This document shows, one piece after another, positions 1-9,157 of a DNA stretch of 64,000 bases; within the stretch, counting starts at the first letter, position 1, and each line of letters begins with the position of its first letter. The notes below the pieces were generated by a model. That model was not told the DNA's origin. It did no database searches and saw only the letters and a program-made list of their open reading frames with translations. A program made the position numbers and the translations under genes. Where the stretch lies: assembly GCF_001455965.1 (NCBI RefSeq), contig NZ_LKKO01000024.1, positions 21,033 to 85,032 of the forward strand. The letters are read 5' to 3'. The stretch is from Methylobacterium sp. GXS13. GTDB taxonomy: Bacteria; Pseudomonadota; Alphaproteobacteria; Rhizobiales; Beijerinckiaceae.

Positions 1-1215
1 GTCCAGGATCTGGCCGGGACCGCGGTGACGGCCGAGGCCCAGGCGTCCGCGCCCGTCGCGACGCCCGTTCAGGATGCCGTCCCGCAGGCTGTTGCCGCCC
101 CCGATCGGGAATTGATGGCGCTCCTGGCGCGCCTGTCGGCCGCGGCCTCGGATGCCGGCACCTCGATCGGCTGGATGACGCATGACGCCTCCGGCACCGC
201 CGCGCAGGCCCGGCTGATCGCCGCCGCCAGCGAGGAACTCGCCGCCAGCACCAGCGAGATCGCGGCCCGCTCCTCCTCGGCGGCCGAGACCGCCGAGACC
301 GCCCGCTCCGGCATCGCCACCTGCGTCGATGACCTCCAGCGCGCCAGCGACGGCATGCGTGGGATCGAGCAGGGCACCGAAGAGATCGGCAGCCGGCTCG
401 ACAGCTTCTCCGCGGCCGCCCTGCGGATCGAGGAGATGGCCGGGACCATCGCGGCGATCTCGGCCCAAACCAACCTGCTGGCGCTCAACGCCACGATCGA
501 GGCCGCGCGGGCCGGCGAGGCCGGACGCGGCTTCGCCGTCGTTGCGGCGGAAGTGAAGATGCTCTCCGCACAGACTGCGAAGGCAACCGACGAGATCCGC
601 GCCCGGCTCGGCGGATTACGCGAAGAGATGGCCGCGATGCAGGCCGCCGTCACGCGCAGCCGCAGCGCCGTCGAAACCGGCGCCGCGGCGATGGTGCGGG
701 CCAACGTCCGGGTCGAGGCGGAGAGCGGCGCCGTCGCCACGGTGGCGGCGCAGATGCGCGAAGCCTCCGAGATCATGAGCCAGCAGATCCAGGCCACCGG
801 GGAGATCGCCCGGAGCGTCGGTCGGATCGCAGAAGGCACCGACAAGGGCCGCCGGGAGATCGGCGATGCCCTGGGCCAGCTCGACCGGATCGAGGATCTC
901 GGCCGCACCCTGCTCGACCGGCAGGCCGGGGACGACGCGACGATGCGGCTCGCCCGCATTCCGGCCGATTGCGCCGCCTGGCGCCGGGCCATGGCGGCGA
1001 CCCTGGTGGGGATGCGACCGGCGGACACGCCGCCGGTGGGCATCCCGGCCGATCCGAGCCGCCCGGCCGCCGTGGAATCGGCTCTGACACGGGCCCGGGA
1101 ACTCGCCGCTTCCCTGGCACGGCACGTTCGCGCCCAGGCCTGGGACGAGGCGACCACGGCCTTCACCAGCTTCGAGGCGGCCCTTGTCGAGGCCAAGGCT
1201 GCAGTCGGCGGCTGA
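1..1215 (+). CDS. Methyl-accepting chemotaxis protein, 5'-truncated by the window edge
   Basis: The frame is open from base 1, so the real start probably lies before the window; an in-frame GTG at 25 is only a fallback. The visible part has no membrane segment. It contains the chemoreceptor signalling domain with the near-invariant hairpin tip [18 protein letters not shown] about 150 residues in, which is where CheA and CheW dock. The last ~80 residues carry [17 protein letters not shown], which resembles the start of a CZB-type (chemoreceptor zinc-binding) domain, but I do not see the expected Cys/His ligands, so this is either degenerate or a look-alike. Family assignment is firm; the ligand is unknown. 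Confidence 0.93.
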   Translation, partial: VQDLAGTAVTAEAQASAPVATPVQDAVPQAVAAPDRELMALLARLSAAASDAGTSIGWMTHDASGTAAQARLIAAASEELAASTSEIAARSSSAAETAETARSGIATCVDDLQRASDGMRGIEQGTEEIGSRLDSFSAAALRIEEMAGTIAAISAQTNLLALNATIEAARAGEAGRGFAVVAAEVKMLSAQTAKATDEIRARLGGLREEMAAMQAAVTRSRSAVETGAAAMVRANVRVEAESGAVATVAAQMREASEIMSQQIQATGEIARSVGRIAEGTDKGRREIGDALGQLDRIEDLGRTLLDRQAGDDATMRLARIPADCAAWRRAMAATLVGMRPADTPPVGIPADPSRPAAVESALTRARELAASLARHVRAQAWDEATTAFTSFEAALVEAKAAVGG

Positions 1216-1218
1216 CGC

Positions 1219-1728
1219 TCAGTCCGAGACCAGCCCGTCCAGGCGCATGCGGGTGATCTGGGCGACCTCCTCCAGGGCGGTCGCCTCCTCGACGGCCGGG
1301 TCCCGGGTGAGCCGCGTTTCGAAGGCGGCCAGGATTTCGGCGCGCCCACGCCCGCGCACCGCGATGATGAACGGAAAGCCGAACCGCGCCCGATAGGCCG
1401 CGTTCAGGTGGTCGAAAGCCGCGGCTTCGTCCGCCGTGATGCGGTCGAGGCCGGCGCTGCCCTGCTCGCTGGCCGAATCCGACGTCAGGGTGCGGGCCCG
1501 CGCCTCCGGGCCGGCGAGGTCCGGGTGGTTGTTGAGGAAGGCGCGGCGCCGCTCCGCCGGGGCGACGCGCACCGCCTGCATCATCGCGGCGTGCAGGGCG
1601 CCGACGCTGGCGAAGGGCCGGTGCGGGCAGGCCGCCTCGGCAATCCAGGGCGCATGCTCGAACACCCCGCCGAGCAGCGCCACGAAGGCCTCCGGCTCCA
1701 TCCGGTTGACCGCAGCGAGATCGGGCAT
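1219..1728 (-). CDS. uraD: 2-oxo-4-hydroxy-4-carboxy-5-ureidoimidazoline (OHCU) decarboxylase
   Basis: The 169-residue product matches the usual size of OHCU decarboxylase, which performs the last stereospecific step of urate oxidation, giving S-allantoin. The motif NNHPDLAG holds the expected catalytic His at about residue 68, and SEQ follows near residue 87. The conserved helix AAYRARFGFPFIIAVRGR is near the C-terminal third. The gene starts 3 bases after the stop of the upstream HIU hydrolase gene on the same strand, so the two are almost certainly co-transcribed. It converges with the chemoreceptor gene, whose stop is only a few bases away. I see no urate oxidase in the window. Confidence 0.93.
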   Translation of the reverse strand: MPDLAAVNRMEPEAFVALLGGVFEHAPWIAEAACPHRPFASVGALHAAMMQAVRVAPAERRRAFLNNHPDLAGPEARARTLTSDSASEQGSAGLDRITADEAAAFDHLNAAYRARFGFPFIIAVRGRGRAEILAAFETRLTRDPAVEEATALEEVAQITRMRLDGLVSD

Positions 1729-1731
1729 GCC

Positions 1732-2085
1732 TCAGCTGCCGCGATAGGTAGTGAAGCTCGCCGGCGCGCACAGCATCGGCACATGGTAATGCTGCTTGGC
1801 GTCGAAGATCGCAAAGCGCACCACCGGGTCGTCGATGAAGATGTCGGCCTCGTCGGTACCCGGGCGCTGCCGGAAATACGCGCCGACGTGGAAGACCAGC
1901 TCGTAATGGCCGGTCCTGGCCTCGCCGGCCGGTAGAATCGGCGCGTCCGTGCGCCCATCCGCGTTGGTGACCACGCTTCTGACCGGCCGCCAGGTCTCGC
2001 CATCGAGGACCGAGAGGTCGATGCGCACCCCGGCGGCGGGACGGCCGCGATCGGTATCGAGGACATGGGTCGAGATGCCGGCCAT
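1732..2085 (-). CDS. uraH: 5-hydroxyisourate hydrolase (transthyretin-like)
   Basis: The 117-residue protein hydrolyses 5-hydroxyisourate, the product of urate oxidase. It shows the family signatures: N-terminal STHVLDTDRGRPA with His7, Arg45 in NADGRTDAP, His near 99-101 in KQHYHVPML and the C-terminal YRGS tetrapeptide with Ser117. It has no signal peptide, so it is cytosolic. It sits between a probably exported paralogue upstream and uraD downstream, all on the minus strand with gaps of 26 and 3 bases, which indicates a single urate-catabolism operon. Confidence 0.95.
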   Translation of the reverse strand: MAGISTHVLDTDRGRPAAGVRIDLSVLDGETWRPVRSVVTNADGRTDAPILPAGEARTGHYELVFHVGAYFRQRPGTDEADIFIDDPVVRFAIFDAKQHYHVPMLCAPASFTTYRGS

Positions 2086-2111
2086 GGATGCGATATCCCG
2101 GGAGGGTGGGC

Positions 2112-2633
2112 TCAGCTGCCGCGATAGTAGGAATAGCCCCAGGGCGTGAACAGCACCGGCAGATGGTAGCGCTGGCGCGCATCGCGGATCTGGAAGCGGA
2201 TCGGCACGCGATCCAGGAAATTCGGACTCGGAAGCGTCACGCCGAGCGCCGCGAAATACGCCGCAGCATGCAGCAACACTTCGTAACGGCCGGGCTTCAG
2301 CGCATCGTCGACCAAGAGCGGTTCGGCCGGGCGGCCGTTGGCCTGGGTGATGACCGTCTTGATCGGCCGGTAAACATCGCCCTCGCGGATCGACAGGTCG
2401 CAGACGAGACCAGCGCCCGGGGTGCCATGGGCATTGTCGATCGCGTGCAGGGTCAGACGGGGCCCGAGCCCGGCCTGCGAGGTCGGGGCCACGGCGAGCG
2501 CTCCGGGGCGACCGTCAGGGCTCGTGCCGCTCGACCCGGCCTGCGCCCGTGTACCGCCCGCACTCGCCGCGGCGGCGGCCCCACCCAGTCCGAGCCCGGC
2601 GAGGCTCCGGCGGGTCAGAGCGAGAGGATCCAC
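2112..2633 (-). CDS. Exported transthyretin-like / HIU hydrolase paralogue with a Tat-type signal
   Basis: The C-terminal ~115 residues are a second HIU-hydrolase fold, with LTLHAIDNAHGTPGAG, QRYHLPVLFTPWGYSY and the terminal YRGS. The N-terminus carries a twin-arginine-like leader, LTRRSLAGLGLGGAAAAA, followed by an Ala/Gly-rich linker. The frame is open to an ATG at 2837, but I prefer the GTG at 2633: GGGAG lies 6 bases before it, it puts the RR motif at residues 8-9, and it avoids overlap with the next gene. Periplasmic transthyretin-like proteins are known in other proteobacteria. Whether this copy hydrolyses hydroxyisourate in the periplasm is inference, although the His/Arg/Ser set looks retained. 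Confidence 0.85.
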   Translation of the reverse strand: MDPLALTRRSLAGLGLGGAAAAASAGGTRAQAGSSGTSPDGRPGALAVAPTSQAGLGPRLTLHAIDNAHGTPGAGLVCDLSIREGDVYRPIKTVITQANGRPAEPLLVDDALKPGRYEVLLHAAAYFAALGVTLPSPNFLDRVPIRFQIRDARQRYHLPVLFTPWGYSYYRGS

Positions 2634-2793
2634 ACCGGGCTCCCGTTCGTTCCCGGACGCGGAAGGCGTTTCAGCCACGCCGGACGGCGAAACCGGTGTG
2701 AAACGGATCTTGGCCTCATCTTGCACGGCCCTCGTGCTGTCGACACCCTCGTGCCGCAGGATCACGCAAGGGCTGAGCCAGCCGTCAGGACCT

Positions 2794-3090
2794 TCAGGGC
2801 TTGCCTGGATCGGTAGCTGGGTTTGCCTGTGCCTCATTGGCCCTCTTGCGGTCGCGCTCCTTGCGCAGCTCCCGCTCGGCCAGCAGCCAGAACTCGATCT
2901 CGAACCCTTCGGGCCGGTGGTTGCGCTCCCATAATTCGTAGGCCCGTTCCCGGATTTGCTCGAAGGGGATCGCGTCCGGCGCCACCTTGTCCTCGGACCG
3001 ATGCGGGGGCGGACGCGGGCCGCTCCCCGGAGCGCCAGGCTCCAGGGAAGACCGTACGTCGGGTCCGGATTCCGACGCCTCGGCTTTCAT
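2794..3090 (-). CDS. DUF2934 domain protein
   Basis: The 98-residue product has a disordered, Pro/Ser-rich first half. The second half is a DUF2934 motif, IRERAYELWERNHRPEG followed by IEFWLLAEREL, and the tail is basic and charged. DUF2934 proteins are common small proteins of unknown function in alphaproteobacteria. The ATG (3088-3090) overlaps the stop of the upstream DUF3606 gene in an ATGA arrangement, so the two are probably translationally coupled. Longer upstream starts in this frame would run through the DUF3606 gene and are unlikely. Confidence 0.8.
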   Translation of the reverse strand: MKAEASESGPDVRSSLEPGAPGSGPRPPPHRSEDKVAPDAIPFEQIRERAYELWERNHRPEGFEIEFWLLAERELRKERDRKRANEAQANPATDPGKP

Positions 3091-3278
3091 CAGGACGCCG
3101 GCTTGTCGAGATAGGCGGCGACGCTGGTGATCCGGCTTCCCACCATGGTCACGGCCTTGCGCAGCCGCTCCTCGCTCACGCCGAAGCGCTGCGCCCACTC
3201 TTCGCGCATCACCCGGTCGAAGATGTCGATATGCGTCTTGCCTTTGAACTCGGTGGACATGGTTCGCACGCTCTGCAT
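3090..3278 (-). CDS. DUF3606 domain protein
   Basis: This 62-residue protein fits DUF3606, with EEWAQRFGVSEERLRKAV followed by VGSRITSVAAYL. The family has no established function and is often found as single small genes in Rhizobiales and Methylobacteriaceae. A second in-frame ATG lies at 3260 and may be the real start; neither has a clear ribosome-binding site. Its stop overlaps the start of the DUF2934 gene by the ATGA tetranucleotide, suggesting a two-gene operon. Confidence 0.8.
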   Translation of the reverse strand: MQSVRTMSTEFKGKTHIDIFDRVMREEWAQRFGVSEERLRKAVTMVGSRITSVAAYLDKPAS

Positions 3279-3424
3279 TGCCGCTCAGCCGCGATCGTGC
3301 CGGGCTGTCTGGAAGGACAACCGGAATGGGCGTGATCGGTTGCCAGAGCGCGTCCGATCGGAGGCGGCCTGTGAGGCTGCCGCGCACGGTCGTCAGGAGC
3401 GTCGGAACGCTGCGTCCCGCCTCC

Positions 3425-3769
3425 CTAAGCCGAGCGCCCGGGCCCGGCATCCTCCGACCTCACGGCCTCGCACTCGAAGGGCGATGGCGGTGCCTCGACA
3501 CCGCGCCAGCGGGCATAGGCCCAGGGTCGGTACCAGGCGGCGTCCGCCGGCAGCCGGTCCGGCACGAGATCGATGCCGTGTGTGCCGAACGGGCCGCAGC
3601 GGCAGATCCGGGCAAAGCCCATCCAGCCGCCCGGCCAGAGCCCGTGTTGGGCGATGGCCTGGTCGGTATACGCGGAGCAACTCGGCCAATGGCGGCACTG
3701 ACGGCCGATCAGGCCCGACAGGGTGAGCTGGTAGGCGCGAATCGCCCAATGCGCCGCGCGCCGGACCAT
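3425..3769 (-). CDS. yidD: Membrane protein insertion efficiency factor YidD
   Basis: The 114-residue protein has the YidD core: an N-terminal amphipathic segment AIRAYQLTLSGLIG, then CRHWPSCSAYTDQAI with the conserved cysteines, then GLWPGGWMGFARICRC. YidD is thought to assist YidC-dependent insertion of inner-membrane proteins at the cytoplasmic face. The C-terminal ~40 residues extend beyond the core and are variable in the family. It starts 6 bases after the stop of the NifU/IscU-like gene, so the two form an operon. That pairing is seen in other alphaproteobacteria. Confidence 0.93.
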   Translation of the reverse strand: MVRRAAHWAIRAYQLTLSGLIGRQCRHWPSCSAYTDQAIAQHGLWPGGWMGFARICRCGPFGTHGIDLVPDRLPADAAWYRPWAYARWRGVEAPPSPFECEAVRSEDAGPGRSA

Positions 3770-3775
3770 CGGCCC

Positions 3776-4237
3776 CTACGCGGCGGCCGTCTTGGCGGGG
3801 ACTTGGCGCTTGGCTGCGATCTGGTCGAGGGCATCGACCACCGCGTCGAAGGTCAGCAGCGTCGAGGCGTGGCGCGCCTTGAACTCCCGCACCGGCTCCA
3901 GGACCGCGAGATCCGCCCAGGCCCCGTCGGGGGTCGGGCCGTTGGCCTTGAGCATCGCCCGCATGGTCTCCCGAACGCTGCGCAATTCATCCTCGGTGGC
4001 GCCGACCACGTGCCGGCCCATCAGCGACGAGGAGGCCTGACCCAGGGCGCAGGCCCGGACTTCCTGGGCGAAATCGGCCACACGGCCATCCGCGCCGAGC
4101 ACCAAGTCGACGGTCACGGTGGAGCCGCACAGGCGCGAATGCGCGGTGGCGCTGGCGTCGGGCTGCTCCAGGCGTCCCAGCCGCGGGATGTCGGCGGCCA
4201 GTTCAAGGATACGGCGGTTATAGATGTCGTCGAGCAT
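3776..4237 (-). CDS. Iron-sulfur cluster assembly scaffold protein (NifU N-terminal / IscU-like)
   Basis: The product (MLDDIYNRRILELAADIP...) is an IscU-type scaffold of about 153 residues. It has one Cys in HSRLCGSTVTV and a second in VRACALGQASSS, the positions used to hold a nascent cluster. The third ligand Cys typical of IscU (near the LPPVK region) is not obvious, as in the divergent alphaproteobacterial branch of the family. I chose the ATG at 4237 because GAGG lies 5 bases upstream; an ATG at 4261 adds eight residues. yidD follows immediately. Confidence 0.85.
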   Translation of the reverse strand: MLDDIYNRRILELAADIPRLGRLEQPDASATAHSRLCGSTVTVDLVLGADGRVADFAQEVRACALGQASSSLMGRHVVGATEDELRSVRETMRAMLKANGPTPDGAWADLAVLEPVREFKARHASTLLTFDAVVDALDQIAAKRQVPAKTAAA

Positions 4238-4546
4238 CGGGGCCTCGGCCGGGTGCGTCATCCGATCGGCTTTTGCCCATCGGGATTCTGCCGCGCGACG
4301 TGTGCATTGCGTGTTGCCGCGCGAACAATGATATAGGCCGCAAGCGGTCGCTTCGCGAGGAGGCGGTTCGTCGACCAGGGTCGCGCCCACGGCCAAGGTA
4401 GTTCCCACGGCTCAAGTCCAACCGGGGCGCCGGCTCGAACCTGCTTCGAGCCCGGGATCTCCCTCTCAGCCCGACGCGATCCGACGATGTATGCCAAGCC
4501 TGATAGCACCACGATGAAGTCCCGTGTGGCGCGGGCCGGAGATGCC

Positions 4547-5323
4547 ATGGATGCCGCGCTTAAATCATTGTCCTACCGGGGCGAGGGCAACGGTCTGGAC
4601 CGTGGCGGCGTCGATGGGCGAGATCTGGGACAGAGTCTGACGGGCATGCGCAACGATAACCGACCGGTCGATGACGGCCGCCCCGCAGCGGTCGAGATTG
4701 CGCCGGAGCCCGCCTCCGCCACCCGCGTGCCCGAGGGCATCGAGACCGGCCGTCCGAGCCGCGCCGAGGCCGAGGCCGCCGTGCGCACGCTCCTGCGCTG
4801 GGCCGGCGACGATCCGACCCGCGAGGGCCTGCGCGACACCCCGGCCCGGGTTACCAAGGCGTTCGGACAGCTGTTCGGCGGCTACGAGATGGACGCCGAG
4901 GCCCTGCTGGCGCGCGTCTTCGAGGAGGTCGAGGGCTATTCGGATATCGTGTTGGTGCGCGACATCCCGTTCTACTCCCATTGCGAGCACCACATGGTGC
5001 CGTTCATGGGGCTCGCCCACATCGCCTATTATCCGACCCGCGGCGTCGTCGGGCTGTCGAAGCTCGCCCGCGTGGTCGACACCTTCGCGCGCCGCCTGCA
5101 GACGCAGGAAACGATGACCGCCCAGATCGCCGACGTGATCGAGAGCATCCTCAAGCCCCGCGGCGTCGCCGTGATGGTGGAGGCCGAGCATCTCTGCATG
5201 GCGATGCGCGGCGTGCAGAAGGCCGGCGTCTCGACCATCACCAGCCAGTTCCGTGGCGTGTTCAAGGATGACGCCAGCGAGCAGGTGCGCTTCCTCACCT
5301 TGGTGCGCGGCGGCACGAAGTAA
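4547..5323 (+). CDS. folE: GTP cyclohydrolase I
   Basis: The enzyme converts GTP to 7,8-dihydroneopterin triphosphate, the entry step of folate biosynthesis. The catalytic core starts at about [15 protein letters not shown] and includes the zinc-binding stretch [11 protein letters not shown] and the second ligand region [14 protein letters not shown], ending in FLTLVRGG. The first ~70 residues are a low-complexity extension absent from short homologues. I prefer the ATG at 4547 because GGAG lies 5 bases before it; ATG codons at 4487 and 4514 in the same frame are possible. hisI follows after about 107 bases. Confidence 0.93.
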   Translation: MDAALKSLSYRGEGNGLDRGGVDGRDLGQSLTGMRNDNRPVDDGRPAAVEIAPEPASATRVPEGIETGRPSRAEAEAAVRTLLRWAGDDPTREGLRDTPARVTKAFGQLFGGYEMDAEALLARVFEEVEGYSDIVLVRDIPFYSHCEHHMVPFMGLAHIAYYPTRGVVGLSKLARVVDTFARRLQTQETMTAQIADVIESILKPRGVAVMVEAEHLCMAMRGVQKAGVSTITSQFRGVFKDDASEQVRFLTLVRGGTK

Positions 5324-5430
5324 CTGCAGGCCGGATGGCCCGATCAGGCCGCGACCGTCACGCGGCTTTCATCGATGAGCCTACACCCCATAGCCTCGAC
5401 TCAAGCTTCACCGGACTAGCGTTTGCCGCC

Positions 5431-5853
5431 ATGACCGCAAGCGACACTGCGTTCGATCCCCCCGGCACCCGGGCCGAAGTCGAGGAAGGCACGGGCTTCA
5501 CCCCGCGCTTCGACCGGGACGGCCTGGTCGCCTGCATCGCGGTCGACGCCCAGGACGGGCGGGTGCTGATGCTCGCCCACATGAATGCCGAATCGCTGGC
5601 GCGGACCATCGCCACCGGGGAGGCCTGGTACTGGTCGCGGTCCCGGCAGGAACTCTGGCACAAGGGCGCGACCAGCGGGCAGATCCAGCGCGTGGTCGAG
5701 ATGCGGGTCGATTGCGACCAGGACGCGCTCCTGATTCGCGTGGAGGTCGGCGGCGACGGCGGCTGCTGCCACACGGGCCGCCGGGCTTGCTTCTACCGCC
5801 GCGTCGTCCGCGGGGCGGATGGCGCCGTCACCCTGGAGGCTGCCGGGGCATGA
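5431..5853 (+). CDS. hisI: Phosphoribosyl-AMP cyclohydrolase
   Basis: The 140-residue protein catalyses the third step of histidine biosynthesis, opening the purine ring of PR-AMP. It has [33 protein letters not shown], the Asp/Cys metal site VDCDQDALL and the signature [12 protein letters not shown]. There is no fused PR-ATP pyrophosphohydrolase (HisE) domain, as usual in alphaproteobacteria. The stop overlaps the start of the patatin-like gene by ATGA, which suggests translational coupling. Confidence 0.95.
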   Translation: MTASDTAFDPPGTRAEVEEGTGFTPRFDRDGLVACIAVDAQDGRVLMLAHMNAESLARTIATGEAWYWSRSRQELWHKGATSGQIQRVVEMRVDCDQDALLIRVEVGGDGGCCHTGRRACFYRRVVRGADGAVTLEAAGA

Positions 5854-6833
5854 GCTCGTCCCTTGCCTTGCAGTGGCAAGCGTGTCCGGCCATCCCGTAC
5901 ATCCTCCCCGGCACCGTCGAGCCGATCCGGACCCTTCCCAGCGCCGGTCCCCGGATCGGGCTGGCCCTCGGCGGCGGGTCGGCCCGGGGCTGGGCCCATA
6001 TCGGGGTGATCCGCGCCCTCGAGGAAGGCGGCATCCATCCCACCGTGGTGGCGGGCTGCTCGATCGGAGCCGTGGTCGGCGCCTGCTACGCTGCAGGGCG
6101 CCTCGACCGCCTGGAGAGCTTCGCGCGGGAACTCACCCGGCGCCGGGTGGTCCGGCTGATCGATCCGCGCTTTCCCGGATCCGGGCTGATCGCCGGCAAC
6201 CGCCTGCGTCGGCGGCTGTTCGCCGATCTCGGCTCGCGCCCGATCGAGAGCCTGCCGATCCGCTTCGGCTGCGTCGCTACCGAGTTCGGCAGCGGCCTGG
6301 AGGTGAGCCTGACCGAAGGCTCGACCGTGGAGGCCGTGCGGGCCTCCTACGCGATCCCGGGCCTGTTTCCGCCGGTGACCCACGAGGGCCGCGTGCTGAT
6401 GGACGGGACCCTGGTCAACCCGGTGCCGGTGGCGCTTGCCCGCACGCTCGGGGCCGACCTCGTGATCTGCGTCAACCTCAACGGCGATACCGGCGGCCCT
6501 GTGGTGCACGAGGTGCCGACGCCGGCCCCGCGCCGCCGCTTCCTCCAGGTGATCCGCGAGCGCCTGCCGGGCTTCGAGCCCCAGGAGCCCGAAATCCCGG
6601 TCCCGGGCATCGCCCGGGTGGTGCTCGGCGCCTTCAACATCACCCAGGACCGGATCTCCCGGGCGCGGCTGGAGCGCGACCCGCCGGACGTGGCCATCGG
6701 CCCGGACGTGGCCCGCTTCGGCCTGTTCGACTTCCACAAGGCCGCCGAGGGGATCGATATCGGCTACCGGGCGGCGCGGGCGGCGCTGGCCCGGATCCGC
6801 GCCGTCGTGAACGGCGCCGCCGCGCGGGCCTAG
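5850..6833 (+). CDS. Patatin-like phospholipase family protein (RssA-like)
   Basis: The 327-residue protein has the patatin catalytic set: the oxyanion loop [16 protein letters not shown], the nucleophile elbow GCSIG near residue 71, and the catalytic Asp in [11 protein letters not shown]. It probably hydrolyses acyl esters of lipids; bacterial relatives of the RssA/NTE branch are cytoplasmic or membrane-associated. The last ~100 residues form the usual C-terminal extension. The ATG at 5850 overlaps the hisI stop (ATGA), with GGAGG 11 bases upstream. The physiological substrate cannot be read from the sequence. Confidence 0.92.
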   Translation: MSSSLALQWQACPAIPYILPGTVEPIRTLPSAGPRIGLALGGGSARGWAHIGVIRALEEGGIHPTVVAGCSIGAVVGACYAAGRLDRLESFARELTRRRVVRLIDPRFPGSGLIAGNRLRRRLFADLGSRPIESLPIRFGCVATEFGSGLEVSLTEGSTVEAVRASYAIPGLFPPVTHEGRVLMDGTLVNPVPVALARTLGADLVICVNLNGDTGGPVVHEVPTPAPRRRFLQVIRERLPGFEPQEPEIPVPGIARVVLGAFNITQDRISRARLERDPPDVAIGPDVARFGLFDFHKAAEGIDIGYRAARAALARIRAVVNGAAARA

Positions 6834-6984
6834 ATTCAGGGTTCGACGCGCTCGCTTGGGCCGAACCGGTATCCCCGTCGGCGGCGCGCGCCCTCGACGT
6901 CCTGTCGATCGGCGTCGCGCCAGGATCGTCATGCGGTTGTCGCCGCCGGTTGCGATGGGCCCTCATCGACCTAGAGGGCTTCCA

Positions 6985-8556
6985 ATGTATACGAGCCGCC
7001 GTCAGATCCTCCTGTCCGGAGGCGCGAGCCTCGTCGGGATGGCCACCGGCCTGGCCCGTCCCGGCCTGAGCCGGGCCGCCGATCGGCCACTCCTGAGCCA
7101 CGGCCTCCAGTCCGGCGATGTCGGCACGGATTCGGCCGTGGTCTGGGCGCGCTCGGACCGGCCGGCCCGGGCGATCATCGAGTGGGCGACCACCGAGAGC
7201 TTCTCCGAGATCCGCGGCGGCGTCTTCGCGGACGCGCTGCCCGAGAGCGACGGCACCGTGAAGGTGGCGCTGACCGGGCTGCCGCCGGGGCAGGACGTGT
7301 TCTACCGGGTCCGGCTCCAGGATGTCGCCGCGCCGACCATCGTCGGCCCCGCGCAAGTCGGCCGGTTCCGTACCGCGCCGGCGGACAAACGCTCGGTCTC
7401 GTTCTGCTGGTCGGGGGACACGGTCGGCCAGGGCTGGGGCATCGACGAGACGCGCGGCGGCATGACGATCTACTCCGCGATCCTCAAGAACCGGCCGGAC
7501 TTCTTCATCCATTCCGGCGACACGATCTACGCCGACGGGCCGATCCAGGCCGAGGTGAAGCTCCCGGACGGCAGCCTCTGGCGCAACCGCGTCACCGAGG
7601 AGGTCTCGAAGCCCGCCGAGACGCTCGCCGAGTTCCGCGGGCGCCACAAGTACAACCTGACCGACCGGAACGTGCTGGCGATGAACGCCGCCGTGCCGAT
7701 CCTGGCCCAGTGGGACGACCACGAGGTCACCAACAACTGGTGGCCGGGCGAGCCGCTCACCCGGGCCGAGCACCTGAAGAAGAAATACGCCGACCCGAAC
7801 GTGCTTTCGATGCAGCTGCGCGCGGCCCGCGCCTTCCACGAATACATGCCGATGCGCTTCGAGCCGGCCGAGCCCGGCCGGGTCTACCGCAAGATCGCCT
7901 ACGGCCCCCTGGTCGACGTGTTCATGCTCGACATGCGCTCCTACCGGGGCCCGAACGGCGAGAATCGGCAGACGGAATACGGCCCCGACGCCTATTTCCT
8001 CGGGCCGCAGCAGATCGCCTGGCTGAAGCGGGCGCTCACCGAATCGCGCGCCACCTGGAAGGTGATCGCCGCGGACATGCCGCTGGGCCTCGTGGTGACC
8101 TACGACGTCGACCGCGACTTCGGCTCGGAGGCGGTGGCGCAGGGCGACGGGCCGCCGCTGGGGCGCGAGCTCGAGATCGCCGACCTGCTGCGCTTCATCA
8201 AACAGTCCAAGATCCGCAACACGGTCTGGCTGACGGCGGACGTGCATTACACGGCCGCCCACTACTACGACCCCAACAAGGCGCAGTTCCAGGATTTCGA
8301 CCCGTTCTGGGAGTTCGTCTCCGGGCCGCTGCACGCCGGCACCTTCGGCCCCAACGCGCTGGACAACACGTTCGGCCCGCAGCTGCGCTACGTGAAGGCG
8401 CCCGAGAAGGGCCAGGTGAACCTGTCCCCGGCCGCCGGCTACCAGTTCTTCGGCCACGTCGCGGTGGACGGCGCCACCGAGCAGATGACCGTGACCCTCA
8501 AGGACGCGGCCGATACCGACCTCTGGCACGTCACCCTCGACCCCGCGAAGGCGTGA
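6985..8556 (+). CDS. Tat-exported PhoD-type alkaline phosphatase/phosphodiesterase
   Basis: The 523-residue product begins with a twin-arginine leader, TSRRQILLSGGASLVGMATG, so it is exported folded to the periplasm. After it come the PhoD N-terminal beta domain (LLSHGLQSGDVGTDSAVVWA) and the metallophosphatase domain with HSGDTIYADG, QWDDHEVTNNWWPG and WLTADVHYTAAHYY, which supply metal ligands. PhoD enzymes cleave phosphomonoesters and diesters using Ca and Fe. The ATG at 6985 is preceded by AGAGGG about 9 bases upstream. It faces the CBS gene across a strong hairpin. Confidence 0.94.
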   Translation: MYTSRRQILLSGGASLVGMATGLARPGLSRAADRPLLSHGLQSGDVGTDSAVVWARSDRPARAIIEWATTESFSEIRGGVFADALPESDGTVKVALTGLPPGQDVFYRVRLQDVAAPTIVGPAQVGRFRTAPADKRSVSFCWSGDTVGQGWGIDETRGGMTIYSAILKNRPDFFIHSGDTIYADGPIQAEVKLPDGSLWRNRVTEEVSKPAETLAEFRGRHKYNLTDRNVLAMNAAVPILAQWDDHEVTNNWWPGEPLTRAEHLKKKYADPNVLSMQLRAARAFHEYMPMRFEPAEPGRVYRKIAYGPLVDVFMLDMRSYRGPNGENRQTEYGPDAYFLGPQQIAWLKRALTESRATWKVIAADMPLGLVVTYDVDRDFGSEAVAQGDGPPLGRELEIADLLRFIKQSKIRNTVWLTADVHYTAAHYYDPNKAQFQDFDPFWEFVSGPLHAGTFGPNALDNTFGPQLRYVKAPEKGQVNLSPAAGYQFFGHVAVDGATEQMTVTLKDAADTDLWHVTLDPAKA

Positions 8557-8565
8557 GCGCGACGC

Positions 8566-8591
8566 GCGCCGGCCGGACACCCGGCCGGCGC
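8566..8591. terminator. Palindromic hairpin between convergent genes
   Basis: An 11-bp perfect inverted repeat, GCGCCGGCCGG / CCGGCCGGCGC, encloses a 4-base ACAC loop. It fills the 40-base gap between the phoD-like stop and the stop of the CBS gene. There is no T-run on either side, so as an intrinsic terminator it would be of the GC-stem type; a bidirectional transcription block is the likely role. Confidence 0.65.
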
Positions 8592-8596
8592 AGGGC

Positions 8597-9028
8597 CTAC
8601 GCCATGGTGATGTAGTCGCGCAGGGCCTGGTGCTCGGCCACCACGGTGGCGATGCGGCGTGCCACCACGTCGCCGATCGAGACCAGGCCGATGAGGCGGC
8701 CGTCCTCGCAGACCGGGACGTGACGGAAGCGCCCTTCGGTCATCAGGCCCATCACCTCCTCGATGGTGCTGCTCCGGCCGCAGGTCGTGACCTGGGTGGT
8801 CATGTGGTCCGAGACGGGGGCGTCGAAGGTCGCGCCCCCGTGACGGGCCAGGGCCCGCATGATGTCGCGCTCCGAGATGATGCCGGCCACCGCCCCGTTG
8901 GAATGGGCGACCACGAGCGCGCCGATCCGCTTCTCGGCCAGGATCTGGATCACCTCCTCGAGAGTCTTGTCGGGGCTCACGGTGACGACGGAGCTCCCCT
9001 TCTCGGCGAGGATGCGTGCGACGGTCAT
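8597..9028 (-). CDS. CBS-domain pair protein
   Basis: The 143-residue protein consists of two CBS motifs (about residues 8-65 and 74-130). Signature elements are KRIGALVVAHSNGAVAGIIS, ERDIMRALA and EGRFRHVPVCEDGRLIGLVS. Tandem CBS units bind adenosine nucleotides and usually act as energy sensors or regulatory subunits; a stand-alone pair like this has no assigned partner. The ATG at 9028 has GGGAGAGAG just upstream, so the longer frame back to 9076 is unlikely. Confidence 0.9.
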   Translation of the reverse strand: MTVARILAEKGSSVVTVSPDKTLEEVIQILAEKRIGALVVAHSNGAVAGIISERDIMRALARHGGATFDAPVSDHMTTQVTTCGRSSTIEEVMGLMTEGRFRHVPVCEDGRLIGLVSIGDVVARRIATVVAEHQALRDYITMA

Positions 9029-9157
9029 GGCTCTCTCCCTGTGACGCGGCCTGGGCGCCGTCAGCCGCGGCGCCATCGATACGCTGTCGTCCGGGTTGGC
9101 CCCGGCTCGTTCACATGTTGGTGAGTGTGTGACCGAACCGCCGCGTTGGCAAGGTGC

